A DNA stretch of 64,000 bases from JBKEDS01 sp047975545 (GTDB lineage: Bacteria > Bacteroidota > Bacteroidia > Flavobacteriales > Flavobacteriaceae), in assembly GCA_047975545.1 (NCBI GenBank), contig JBKEDS010000023.1:1-64000 (forward strand), in the 5' to 3' direction. A program made the translations under genes and the position numbers. Under the pieces are notes generated by a model. It did no database searches. It was not told the DNA's origin and worked only from the letters and a program-made list of their open reading frames with translations. The stretch's first letter is position 1; the number at the start of each line of letters is the position of its first letter. Shown here piece after piece: positions 44,041 to 52,337 of the stretch.

Positions 44041-45174
44041 ATGGCAAAATCAAGCTCGGCATTTTCTGATTCAAAAAAACACTTTAAAATCCTTGATGCC
44101 CTGCGGGGTGTTGCGGCCATTGTGGTTGTTATGTTTCATCTTTTGGAGGTTTATTCCGGGGGCAACCATATCGAGCAGTTAATAAACCATGGCTATTTGG
44201 CCGTGGATTTTTTCTTTATGCTTTCCGGATATGTTATGGCCCATGCCTACGACGATCGCTGGAACAGCATGACCCTAAAAGATTTTTTTAAGCGCCGTGT
44301 TATTAGGTTACACCCCATGATTATCTTGGGCATGACCATAGGGGCTTTGCTTTTTTACTTTGGCGAATCGGATTTTTTCCCAAAAATAGCCGATACTACC
44401 TTTTGGCAATTACTTGTAATAACCCTTATCGGGTATACGTTGCTTCCCGTTCCGCCGTCCATGGACATAAGGGGATGGGACGAAATGCACCCGCTTAACG
44501 GCCCTGCGTGGTCCTTGTTTTTCGAATATATTGCCAATGTACTACATGCCTTGGTACTTCGGAAATTATCGAAAAAAGTACTTGCCATTTTTGTTTTTAT
44601 TGCTGCCATTGCCTTAATCCACCTTGCCGTTACAAGCCCGAATGGCGATATTATCGGGGGTTGGTCCCTAACCGCCGAGCAATTAAGAATTGGCTTTACC
44701 CGATTGCTGTTTCCGTACATGGCCGGTATGTTATTGTGCAGGGTAATAAAGGTTATAAGCATTAAAAACACGTTTTTGCTTTGCAGCCTGTTGTTAATAT
44801 TGGCGTTAAGCATGCCAAGAATTGGGGGCTACAACAATTTATGGGCCAATGGCCTGTACGATTCGTTAACCATAATATTGGTGTTTCCCGTAATTATTTA
44901 TTTGGCGGCTTCGGGCGAGATAAAAACAAAAACGGAAGACAAAATTTATACTTTTCTTGGCGATATATCCTACCCAATCTACATTATACACTTCCCTTTT
45001 GCCTGTATATTTTATGCTTGGGTTACCGAAAACAATATTCCCATTGCCCAAGGCGTTTGGATGGGTATTGGTATTTTAATAATTTCGGTAGTACTGTCCT
45101 ATGTAGCATTAAAATATTATGACGAACCTATTAGAAAATGGCTCACAAAACGTTTTATGAAAGTCCGCCCGTAA
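44041..45174 (+). CDS. Acyltransferase family 3 (OafA/YrhL-like) integral membrane protein
   Basis: From ATG 44041 this is 377 residues; a TTG at 43975 in the same frame would add a non-hydrophobic tail and is rejected. It begins ILDALRGVAAIVVVMFHLLE with the conserved Arg and His of the Acyl_transf_3 family, then VDFFFMLSGYVMAHAYDDRW and FFKRRVIRLHPM. About ten membrane helices follow, ending with a cytosolic basic tail. Such enzymes move acyl groups, often acetyl, to sugars or lipids of the envelope. It is 3.5 kb from the polysaccharide locus and separated by unrelated genes, so a link with it is only possible. Confidence 0.9.
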   Translation: MAKSSSAFSDSKKHFKILDALRGVAAIVVVMFHLLEVYSGGNHIEQLINHGYLAVDFFFMLSGYVMAHAYDDRWNSMTLKDFFKRRVIRLHPMIILGMTIGALLFYFGESDFFPKIADTTFWQLLVITLIGYTLLPVPPSMDIRGWDEMHPLNGPAWSLFFEYIANVLHALVLRKLSKKVLAIFVFIAAIALIHLAVTSPNGDIIGGWSLTAEQLRIGFTRLLFPYMAGMLLCRVIKVISIKNTFLLCSLLLILALSMPRIGGYNNLWANGLYDSLTIILVFPVIIYLAASGEIKTKTEDKIYTFLGDISYPIYIIHFPFACIFYAWVTENNIPIAQGVWMGIGILIISVVLSYVALKYYDEPIRKWLTKRFMKVRP

Positions 45175-45193
45175 TGGAAATTTACAGTTATTA

Positions 45194-46297
45194 ATGGAAA
45201 ACACCCCAACAAAAAAATCCGAACTAAAAAAAGCCTGTACCAATTGTGGTGCCGAACTGCTGTATGCCCCCGGCACAACAACATTGGCTTGCGAATATTG
45301 CGGCAATACCGAAAGCATAGAACCCGCTGCCGATACTTTTGAGGAATTGGAGCTAAAACCCTATTTAGAAGCCCTGGGCAGCCAAACCCATAGCGAGCTT
45401 ATTAATATGTTGCAGTGCAAAAACTGCGGCGCCAACCAGCATATCGAGGACCATTACAAATCGTTGCACTGTATATATTGCAGTATGCCCTTAATTATCG
45501 AGGACACCAAAAAAGAAGAATGGATACTCCCCGGGGCCGTATTGCCCTTTCAAATAAACCACGATAAAGCCCATCAAATATTTAAGCGCTGGGTCGATGG
45601 TTTGTGGTTTGCCCCCAACAACTTAAAAAAAGCCGCATTGGATCCCGATTTAACCCGAGGGCTATATTTGCCGTATTGGACTTTCGATGCCCAACTGTAC
45701 GCCGATTATACAGGCCAGCGTGGCGATTATTACTATGTAAACGTACCCTACACGACACAAGTAAACGGAAAATCGGTTACCCGAACACGACAGGAACGCC
45801 GCACACGGTGGACTTATGCAAGCGGTAACATATCGGGTTTTGTGGACGATACTTTGGTAAAAGCCTCAAACCAAAAAAAAGGGCAAATCCCATCCAACAT
45901 AGCCCGATGGAACCTAAAACTGTTGCAGCCCTTTAACAGCAGTTATCTTTCGGGTTTTGTAACCGAAAAATATACCATTTCGTTAAAGGATGGCCACTTG
46001 ACCTCCAACGACCAAGCCCGAAATATTGCCACCAATTGGGCCTGCCGCGATATTGGTGGCGACACCCAACGCGTAACCTCGTTGGACATGACGCTAACCA
46101 ACGAAACCTTTAAGCATATTCTTCTGCCCGTTTACATAAGCAGTTATACTTTTAAAGGCAAGCCGTATAGCTTTTTTATAAATGGCGAAAACGGTGCGGT
46201 TTCGGGGCAACGGCCATATTCGTTTTGGAAAATATTTATTTTGGTGCTGTTTGTTTTAATTATAATTTTTGTAATAGCTACGGTATCAGGTAACTAA
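45194..46297 (+). CDS. Double zinc-ribbon protein with C-terminal membrane helix
   Basis: This 367-residue protein has two four-cysteine zinc ribbons near its N-terminus: C15/C18 with C33/C36, and C75/C78 with C93/C96 (CTNCG, CEYCG, CKNCG, CIYCS). A middle domain follows (LPFQINHDKAHQIFKRWVDG, LPYWTFDAQLYADYTGQ, TRTRQERRTRW), then a C-terminal membrane helix (about 345-365, FWKIFILVLFVLIIIFVIAT). I recall relatives being labelled as helicase-like, but no helicase motif is present. It starts 20 bp after the acyltransferase gene on the same strand and may be in one transcript. Function is unknown. Confidence 0.8.
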   Translation: MENTPTKKSELKKACTNCGAELLYAPGTTTLACEYCGNTESIEPAADTFEELELKPYLEALGSQTHSELINMLQCKNCGANQHIEDHYKSLHCIYCSMPLIIEDTKKEEWILPGAVLPFQINHDKAHQIFKRWVDGLWFAPNNLKKAALDPDLTRGLYLPYWTFDAQLYADYTGQRGDYYYVNVPYTTQVNGKSVTRTRQERRTRWTYASGNISGFVDDTLVKASNQKKGQIPSNIARWNLKLLQPFNSSYLSGFVTEKYTISLKDGHLTSNDQARNIATNWACRDIGGDTQRVTSLDMTLTNETFKHILLPVYISSYTFKGKPYSFFINGENGAVSGQRPYSFWKIFILVLFVLIIIFVIATVSGN

Positions 46298-46377
46298 AAA
46301 AAACCAATGTGTTTTTTCTTGAAAAACGAAAATATTTTATGGCGAAACAATTATCTTAGTAGTAAAATTTATAAATC

Positions 46378-48267
46378 ATGACCAAAAAAACTATTACATT
46401 TTTAATGCTGTTTATTGTAGCAATAGGTTCGGTAAACGCACAACGAAGTGCCACATGGCAAAAAGAATTAGATTCACCTATTAAGGAGTTGGTTATAGAC
46501 CAACTAACGGGAATTGTAATTGTAGAAACCCAAAACGAGCTCCAGGCCATTGCCCCGGACAAAAAGGATATTATCTGGAAGCATGAAAAAAGTGCTTTGG
46601 GGATGAATAAAATATCAGCAGACGAAGAGGCGGTGATAGATGTTGCCGAAATGACCTCTAATAATATGGGAATAGAACTAATCCCAAATACCAACTTGTT
46701 TTTATTAACAAAAGGAAAACAGTTTTTAATTTTAAATATTGAAACAGGGGAAATTAAACTCAACTCGGTTGATAAAGGTGTTGACCTGATTAGCTTCTAT
46801 TTTTTTCCAACTAAAAACATAATAGTAGCCTTTGTACAAAAAGGCATAAAGTACCAGGTGATAAGTTTCGATACAAAAAACTTAGCAACGGTATGGGAAC
46901 AGCCAATTGAGGGATCTTCCATAGCCGAAATGTTTAAGCTAAAAAGCGGGGCAGACCCAGCTCCGCAAGTCGATAAGGATGGCAACTATTTAATATGTTT
47001 CAACAGAACTATTTATAAATTAGATAAAGCAACGGGCGAAGTGCTTTGGCAACAGGGAAAACGGATTAAATATTTTGATTACAGTCCAAAGAGCGATGTC
47101 GTTGTGGCTTACAATACAGAATCGAACTTTAACAAAATTAAAGGGGCGCTAAAGTTTTCGTTAAAAGAAAAAGGCGAAATCAGTTTTATTAACAATCAAA
47201 CAGGATCCTTTAATTTTGACGCTTTAAATGTTGAAAACTTCAGGTATGCCGAAGATTTTGGGACCGATGTTTTAATCGGGGCAGGAAATAGGTTTAACCG
47301 ATATGATTATAAAACAGGTGAAAAAAAATGGAAGAAAGATCCCAAAGGGAAAAGAATATCGGCCATAAATAAAACAAGTAAAGAAACTTATGTTTATACA
47401 GCCGACGATGAAATTATGCATATTGATGCCAATGGCGAAAAAATTTGGAAAAAACCCGTTCAAATAACCGACGAAAGAGAATCGGAAACCTTAGTTTTAG
47501 ATGAAACCGACAAAGGAAATATTGTTTACATAACAGAAACACATGCCAATATTGTCGATTTAAATTCGGGAGACAAAAAATGGAAAAAGGATTTAAAATT
47601 AAAATTTGACGAAAAACGTCCAACATTAGCCGTGGCAGACCATAAGACAAAAAGCTATTTTATTTATAACGACGAACAATTTTTTACTTTTACCGAACAA
47701 ACAAATGAGCGACCCGAAGAATTTTCGGAGGTGAAAATTAAAAAAGAAAAAGAAGTTGAAAACATGTTTAATTTAGAGGATAAATTAGTGGTTACGGGAA
47801 CGGGGGAGATTTTAGCCATAGATAAAGGTGGAAATGAATTGTACCACATAATTTATAAAGAACCAGGAGGATTTGGACGTAAGCTTTCAAATACGGCCTT
47901 AAAAATTGGATCCGGGCTCTCATATACTATTGCAAACGCAACGGTTTCTGTCAATGGAGGCCCCGAACAAGGTTTGTTTGTGGAACAAGGAAGTACAGCA
48001 CAGGAAGACTTAAACTATTTTTCTAATGTTACCTATGGAATGGTAACAAGCCGTTTTAAAGCAAAAAATATCGATAAATACTCTTACTTTTTTGCCAAAG
48101 AGGGCGAAGGCGAAAATAAGGTAAAAGTATTGGTGAAAGTAGATAGAGCAACAGGCGAGGAAGTTGATAAAATAATATTTAACAACAACCGCCCCGTATA
48201 CGATATCGACCTAATAAGCCAAAGCATATTTTATGCCAACGGTAATACCTTGGATGTTTTTGAATAA
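46378..48267 (+). CDS. Secreted PQQ-like beta-propeller protein
   Basis: This 629-residue protein has a signal peptide (FLMLFIVAIGSVNAQ, about residues 1-21) and repeated blades typical of a PQQ-like propeller: KDIIWKHEKSALG, TGEVLWQQGKRIKY, TGEKKWKKDPKGKR, NGEKIWKKPVQI and SGDKKWKKDLKLKF. These carry the G-x-x-x-W spacing but lack residues for PQQ cofactor binding, so a scaffold or binding role is more likely than a dehydrogenase. No T9SS tail or lipobox is present, so it is probably periplasmic. It is monocistronic, 80 bp after the zinc-ribbon gene. Confidence 0.82.
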   Translation: MTKKTITFLMLFIVAIGSVNAQRSATWQKELDSPIKELVIDQLTGIVIVETQNELQAIAPDKKDIIWKHEKSALGMNKISADEEAVIDVAEMTSNNMGIELIPNTNLFLLTKGKQFLILNIETGEIKLNSVDKGVDLISFYFFPTKNIIVAFVQKGIKYQVISFDTKNLATVWEQPIEGSSIAEMFKLKSGADPAPQVDKDGNYLICFNRTIYKLDKATGEVLWQQGKRIKYFDYSPKSDVVVAYNTESNFNKIKGALKFSLKEKGEISFINNQTGSFNFDALNVENFRYAEDFGTDVLIGAGNRFNRYDYKTGEKKWKKDPKGKRISAINKTSKETYVYTADDEIMHIDANGEKIWKKPVQITDERESETLVLDETDKGNIVYITETHANIVDLNSGDKKWKKDLKLKFDEKRPTLAVADHKTKSYFIYNDEQFFTFTEQTNERPEEFSEVKIKKEKEVENMFNLEDKLVVTGTGEILAIDKGGNELYHIIYKEPGGFGRKLSNTALKIGSGLSYTIANATVSVNGGPEQGLFVEQGSTAQEDLNYFSNVTYGMVTSRFKAKNIDKYSYFFAKEGEGENKVKVLVKVDRATGEEVDKIIFNNNRPVYDIDLISQSIFYANGNTLDVFE

Positions 48268-48325
48268 AAAAACATGTCCATAAAAATGAGGCTGCCCGAA
48301 AAGCAGTTCTTTATCATTTGAACAA

Positions 48326-48376
48326 GGAACGAAGCGAAGCATCCCGACATAGTTAGTGGGCATTTCGCTTCGCTCC
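48326..48376. repeat. Inverted GAAGCGAAG repeat
   Basis: GGAACGAAGCGAAGC at 48326-48340 faces TTTCGCTTCGCTCC at 48363-48376 across a 22-base loop, with one mismatch in the paired part. It looks like a dispersed REP-type element. It sits between the propeller gene and the polysaccharide promoter and could also act as a hairpin at the 3' end. Confidence 0.55.
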
Positions 48377-48512
48377 ATATTAGAAAAGCCAAAACCGAAG
48401 ATGCGCTGAATGTGATACCGTTTCTGCCTTAAAATTACCCATTAAAGCATTTTTTCAGCGGTAAAATAATAGTTTGGCACGAATTTGCTAAAGAAATTCT
48501 AAAAGATAAACC

Positions 48513-48542
48513 TTGTTAAAACAGGCAATTATGTTACTTTTG
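48513..48542 (+). promoter_or_regulatory. Promoter of the polysaccharide locus
   Basis: TTG at 48513-48515, an exact 19 bp spacer and TACTTTTG at 48535-48542 match the Bacteroidota consensus (TTG-N19-TAnnTTTG) without mismatch. The predicted start is near 48547, giving a leader of about 115 bases before rfbB. Confidence 0.72.
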
Positions 48543-48663
48543 CACGGCGGTCAAGATTTAGCGTGTTATAAGCAAATTAACCAGTATGTCTAAATTGAAT
48601 GGTTGTCGAGTCGGGCTGAAAGAAAGAATTGAGAAAATTTATATATAGTTTAAGGGCTTATAC

Positions 48664-49710
48664 ATGAAAATATTAATAACAGGAGGAGCGGGTTTTATAG
48701 GTTCACACGTTGTTAGGCTGTTTGTAAATAAATATCCAAATTATAAAGTTTTTAATTTGGACACTTTAACCTATGCCGGTAACTTAGAAAACCTACAAGG
48801 TATTGAACACAAATCCAATTATCATTTTATAAAGGCTGATATAACAGACGAAGAAACGGTTAACCAACTTTTTCAAGCCCATAGGTTTGAAGCTGTTATC
48901 CATCTCGCGGCCGAGTCGCACGTGGATCGCTCCATAACCAACCCGTTGGCTTTTGTAAAAACCAATGTTCTGGGCACTTTAAACCTTTTAAATGCTTTTA
49001 AAAATACATGGCAAGGTAATTTTAAGGACAAACGGTTTTACCACATCAGTACCGATGAGGTTTACGGTACTTTGGGCGAATCGGGCTTGTTTACCGAAAC
49101 CACGGCCTACGACCCCAATTCGCCCTATTCGGCCTCAAAAGCCAGTTCCGACCATTTTGTGCGGGCCTATGGCGAAACCTACGGGTTGCCTTATGTTATT
49201 ACCAACTGTTCGAACAACTACGGACAAAACCAATTTCCGGAGAAATTAATTCCATTATTCATCAATAACATTATCAACAATAAACCCTTGCCCGTTTATG
49301 GCGACGGCAACTATACCCGCGATTGGTTGTACGTGGTAGACCATGCCCGAGCTATTGATTTAGTATTCCACAAAGGAAAAAATGCCGAAACCTACAATAT
49401 AGGTGGTTTTAACGAGTGGAAAAACATCGATTTGGTAAAGCTGTTGTGCCAACAAATGGACGAAAAATTAGGACGTAAAAAAGGAAGTTCAGAAACGCTA
49501 ATCACTTACGTTAAAGACCGACCCGGGCATGATTTGCGCTATGCCATAGACGCTTCAAAAATAAACAAAGAACTGGGTTGGAAACCTTCGGTAACTTTTG
49601 AAGAAGGCCTATCCATAACCATAGATTGGTATTTAAACAACCAAGAATGGCTCGATAACGTAACAAGTGGCGAATATCAATTGTATTACGAAAAGCAGTA
49701 TGAAAAATAG
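48664..49710 (+). CDS. rfbB: dTDP-glucose 4,6-dehydratase
   Basis: This 348-residue short-chain dehydrogenase makes dTDP-4-keto-6-deoxyglucose, the second step to dTDP-L-rhamnose. The NAD site is ITGGAGFIGSHVVRL (about 4-18). YHISTDEVYG (about 127-136) and YSASKASSDH (about 155-164) hold the catalytic Thr-Asp-Glu and Tyr-x3-Lys residues. The AAESHVDRSI block is typical for RmlB. Composition here is like the chromosome average, unlike the genes from 52.3 kb on. It is the first gene after the promoter. Confidence 0.97.
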   Translation: MKILITGGAGFIGSHVVRLFVNKYPNYKVFNLDTLTYAGNLENLQGIEHKSNYHFIKADITDEETVNQLFQAHRFEAVIHLAAESHVDRSITNPLAFVKTNVLGTLNLLNAFKNTWQGNFKDKRFYHISTDEVYGTLGESGLFTETTAYDPNSPYSASKASSDHFVRAYGETYGLPYVITNCSNNYGQNQFPEKLIPLFINNIINNKPLPVYGDGNYTRDWLYVVDHARAIDLVFHKGKNAETYNIGGFNEWKNIDLVKLLCQQMDEKLGRKKGSSETLITYVKDRPGHDLRYAIDASKINKELGWKPSVTFEEGLSITIDWYLNNQEWLDNVTSGEYQLYYEKQYEK

Positions 49711-49714
49711 CTAT

Positions 49715-49806
49715 GTTGTTATAGAATTACGGTGTTATGCTGTTCACTTTGGTAAACTATAACTTCATAACCGTATAACTTCATAACAGCATAACAGCAT
49801 AACAAC
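49715..49806. repeat. Nested inverted repeat with a CATAACAG tract between rfbB and rfbA
   Basis: Outer arms GTTGTTAT (49715-49722) and ATAACAAC (49799-49806) enclose inner arms GTTATGCTGTT (49734-49744) and AACAGCATAAC (49785-49795). The right side contains tandem 8-base units CATAACAG, CATAACAG, CATAACAA (49782 onward) and a twice-repeated TATAACTTCATAAC. It fills the 100 bp gap and can fold as a long hairpin, which may weaken read-through. Confidence 0.65.
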
Positions 49807-49810
49807 AAAA

Positions 49811-50677
49811 ATGAAAGGCATTATTTTAGCAGGCGGCTCCGGAACGCGATTACACCCCTTAACCTTATCGGTAAGTAAGCAGCTTATGCCCATTTACGAT
49901 AAGCCCATGATTTATTACCCGCTTTCAACATTAATATATGCGGGCATAAACGAAATACTAATCATTTCAACCCCAAAAGATTTACCACTTTTTAAAGATT
50001 TGTTGGGTGATGGCAAAAAATACGGTTGCCGTTTCGAATACGCCGTTCAAGAAGCCCCCAATGGTTTGGCCGAAGCTTTTATTATTGGCGAAACATTTAT
50101 TGGCAACGATAAGGTTGCCCTTATTTTGGGCGATAATATTTTTTACGGTACAGGGCTTTCAAAACTCCTGCAAAGCAATAACAACCCCGATGGCGGTATT
50201 ATTTACGCTTACCGTGTCCATGATCCCGGGCGTTATGGCGTGGTGGAGTTTAATGATGAAGGACAGGCTATTTCAATAGAAGAAAAACCGCAAAATCCAA
50301 AATCCAATTACGCCGTGCCTGGGATTTATTTTTACGATAATTCGGTAGTGCAAATAGCCAAGAACATGAAACCAAGCAGTAGGGGCGAACTGGAAATAAC
50401 CGATGTAAACAAAGCCTATTTACAACAAGGAAAGCTTAGTGTAAGTATACTCGATAGGGGAACCGCTTGGTTGGATACCGGAACATTTCAATCGCTTATG
50501 CAAGCCTCACAGTTTGTCGAGGTTATCGAAGAGCGCCAGGGTTTAAAAATAGGGTCTATCGAGGTTGCAGCCTTTGAAATAGGATTTATAACAAAAGAGC
50601 AATTTAAAGATTTGGCAGAGCCTTTAATGAAAAGTGGCTATGGTAAAAATTTGCTGGGATTGCTTAAAAAAGAATAG
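49811..50677 (+). CDS. rfbA: Glucose-1-phosphate thymidylyltransferase
   Basis: This 288-residue enzyme makes dTDP-glucose from dTTP and glucose 1-phosphate. The signature MKGIILAGGSGTRLHPLT at the N-terminus binds the nucleotide, SKQLMPIYDKPMIYYP follows, and the metal Asp lies in ALILGDNIFYG (about 104-114). The C-terminal part (LDTGTFQSLMQASQFVE) is standard for RmlA. Length matches the family. It lies after the nested inverted repeat and before a second repeat-filled gap. Confidence 0.97.
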   Translation: MKGIILAGGSGTRLHPLTLSVSKQLMPIYDKPMIYYPLSTLIYAGINEILIISTPKDLPLFKDLLGDGKKYGCRFEYAVQEAPNGLAEAFIIGETFIGNDKVALILGDNIFYGTGLSKLLQSNNNPDGGIIYAYRVHDPGRYGVVEFNDEGQAISIEEKPQNPKSNYAVPGIYFYDNSVVQIAKNMKPSSRGELEITDVNKAYLQQGKLSVSILDRGTAWLDTGTFQSLMQASQFVEVIEERQGLKIGSIEVAAFEIGFITKEQFKDLAEPLMKSGYGKNLLGLLKKE

Positions 50678-50705
50678 TAATTAAAACTGTAACTATCAGT
50701 TGAGC

Positions 50706-50829
50706 CGTCATTACGAGGAAGGCACGACCGAAGTAATCCGTATAATACAAGTAACTGCTGGGCAAGGTCGAAGCAAAGTGAAGAATCTCAAATAGCGAGA
50801 TATTTCGTTTCACTCAATATGACACATCA
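50706..50829. repeat. Degenerate CGTCATTACGAGGAA-type intergenic repeat
   Basis: CGTCATTACGAGGAAGGCAC at 50706-50725, with a matching later arm (AGTGAAGAATCTC at 50777-50789 facing GAGATATTTCGTTTCACT at 50796-50813), resembles a dispersed repeat I recall from flavobacterial genomes that contains GTCATTGCGAGGAA and GAAGCAATCTC. The copy here has drifted. It separates rfbA from rfbC. Confidence 0.6.
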
Positions 50830-50851
50830 TAAAAAAAAGAATTGAAGGGTA

Positions 50852-51397
50852 ATGAATATAGTTGAAACAAAATTAAAAGGCTGTTTTATTTTGGAGCCAA
50901 CCGTTTTTAAAGATGAACGCGGCTATTTTTTCGAGAGTTTTAATCAAGAGAAATTTAATAAAGCTATCGGACAAAATGTTACGTTTGTTCAGGATAACGA
51001 GTCATTTTCATCGAAAGGCGTATTAAGGGGGCTTCATTACCAAATAGGCGAATATGCCCAAGCAAAATTAGTACGAGTTGTAAAAGGAAAAGTGCTTGAT
51101 GTAGTAGTTGATATTAGAAAAGAATCATCCACTTTTGGACACCATGTTTCGGTAGAACTTTCAGAGGACAACAAAAAACAATTATTTTTGCCTCGTGGAT
51201 TTGCCCATGGCTTTATTGTGTTGAGCGATACTACTATCTTTAATTATAAGTGTGATAATTTTTATAAACGAGTTTCGGAAGGAGGCATTATTTATAACGA
51301 CCCAGACTTGAATATCGATTGGAAATTAAAAAAAGAGGAATTTATAGTTTCTGACAAGGACTTGATACTCCCAAAACTTTCCGAAATAAAAATCTGA
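50852..51397 (+). CDS. rfbC: dTDP-4-dehydrorhamnose 3,5-epimerase
   Basis: This 181-residue cupin enzyme converts dTDP-4-keto-6-deoxyglucose to dTDP-4-keto-L-rhamnose. The catalytic His is in GVLRGLHYQ (near residue 62) and the later FLPRGFAHGF (near 112) and a tyrosine in FNYKCDNFY near 133 are standard. The protein is complete and of normal length. Its composition is already somewhat richer in A+T than rfbB. The stop is 4 bp before rfbD, so the pair is co-translated. Confidence 0.96.
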   Translation: MNIVETKLKGCFILEPTVFKDERGYFFESFNQEKFNKAIGQNVTFVQDNESFSSKGVLRGLHYQIGEYAQAKLVRVVKGKVLDVVVDIRKESSTFGHHVSVELSEDNKKQLFLPRGFAHGFIVLSDTTIFNYKCDNFYKRVSEGGIIYNDPDLNIDWKLKKEEFIVSDKDLILPKLSEIKI

Positions 51398-51401
51398 TAC
51401 C

Positions 51402-52268
51402 ATGGAAAAGGACAAACACATTACAATATTAATTGCTGGAGGTAATGGACAGTTAGCCCGTTGTATAGAAGATGTTGAAAAGGAGCATGGCAATCTAAAT
51501 GTTATTTATACAGATTACCATGATTTGGATATAACTGATTTCAATAAAGTAAGAGCTTATTTTAAAACTAAAAAAATAGATTATTGCATTAATTGTGCCG
51601 CTTACACTGCCGTAGATAAGGCCGAAGAGGAGCAAGAGTTGGCCTTTAAAATAAACGCCGAAGGCCCTAAGAATTTGGCAACTGTTTGTAAACAATATGG
51701 TGTTATTTTAATTCATATCTCAACTGATTTTGTTTTTGATGGTAAAAAAACAAGCCCTTATACGGAAGAGGATAGCCCAAATCCTATTAGTGTTTATGGA
51801 GCCTCTAAATTGCAGGGCGAAGCTGAAATTCAAAATAGATTAAAAAAATATTTTATTATACGTACCTCATGGCTATATTCCGAATATGGAAACAATTTTA
51901 TGAAAACCATGCTGCGTTTGGCCAAAACACGAGATGAAATAGGGGTTGTGAGTGATCAAATAGGCACGCCAACCTATGCTGGCGATTTGGCAGAGATAAT
52001 TATTGAAATTATTAACAGCCGTTCCCAATATTATGGCCTTTATCATTATAGCAATGAAGGTGCTGTTTCATGGTATGACTTTGCTAAGGCTATTTTTAAC
52101 AGGAATAATATTAAAATAAAAGTAAACCCCATTAACACCGAAGATTTTCCTACACAAGCAACAAGGCCAAAGTATAGTGTTTTGGATAAAAATAAAATTA
52201 AAAAATATTTGAAGGTAAAAATTTTGAATTGGGAAGATAGGTTGAAAAAGGAGCAAAAAGAATTATAA
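51402..52268 (+). CDS. rfbD: dTDP-4-dehydrorhamnose reductase
   Basis: This 288-residue NADPH-dependent reductase makes the final product dTDP-L-rhamnose. The N-terminal IAGGNGQLARCIEDVE binds the cofactor, INCAAYTAVDKAEEE and HISTDFVFDG lie in the middle, and YGASKLQGEAE holds the catalytic Tyr and Lys. It is complete. Together with rfbB, rfbA and rfbC it makes a full rhamnose-donor set for the polysaccharide. The A+T-rich cassette starts 70 bp downstream. Confidence 0.96.
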   Translation: MEKDKHITILIAGGNGQLARCIEDVEKEHGNLNVIYTDYHDLDITDFNKVRAYFKTKKIDYCINCAAYTAVDKAEEEQELAFKINAEGPKNLATVCKQYGVILIHISTDFVFDGKKTSPYTEEDSPNPISVYGASKLQGEAEIQNRLKKYFIIRTSWLYSEYGNNFMKTMLRLAKTRDEIGVVSDQIGTPTYAGDLAEIIIEIINSRSQYYGLYHYSNEGAVSWYDFAKAIFNRNNIKIKVNPINTEDFPTQATRPKYSVLDKNKIKKYLKVKILNWEDRLKKEQKEL

Positions 52269-52337
52269 AAATAAATGTAACGAAAAAGAGGAGGTATTTA
52301 TTACTCCACTTAATAATAACGTATTAAAAAAAATAAA

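Larger units (their letters stand above)
48268..48663 (+). other. Leader region before the polysaccharide locus
   Basis: No gene is seen. The left part (48326-48376) holds an inverted repeat of GGAACGAAGCGAAG type. The right part holds the promoter at 48513-48542 followed by an untranslated leader of about 115 bases before rfbB. A sigma-54-like TTGGCACG with TTGC nearby (48474-48488) has a spacing one base too short and is not accepted. Confidence 0.5.

Noticed and set aside
48474..48488. Sigma-54-like promoter (TTGGCACG then TTGC)
   Set aside because: GG and GC are 9 bases apart instead of the required 10, and a perfect housekeeping-type promoter lies 40 bp downstream.
49782..49806. Tandem CATAACAG units as a CRISPR-like array
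   Set aside because: Units are 8 bases with no spacers and no cas genes nearby; simple tandem repeat.
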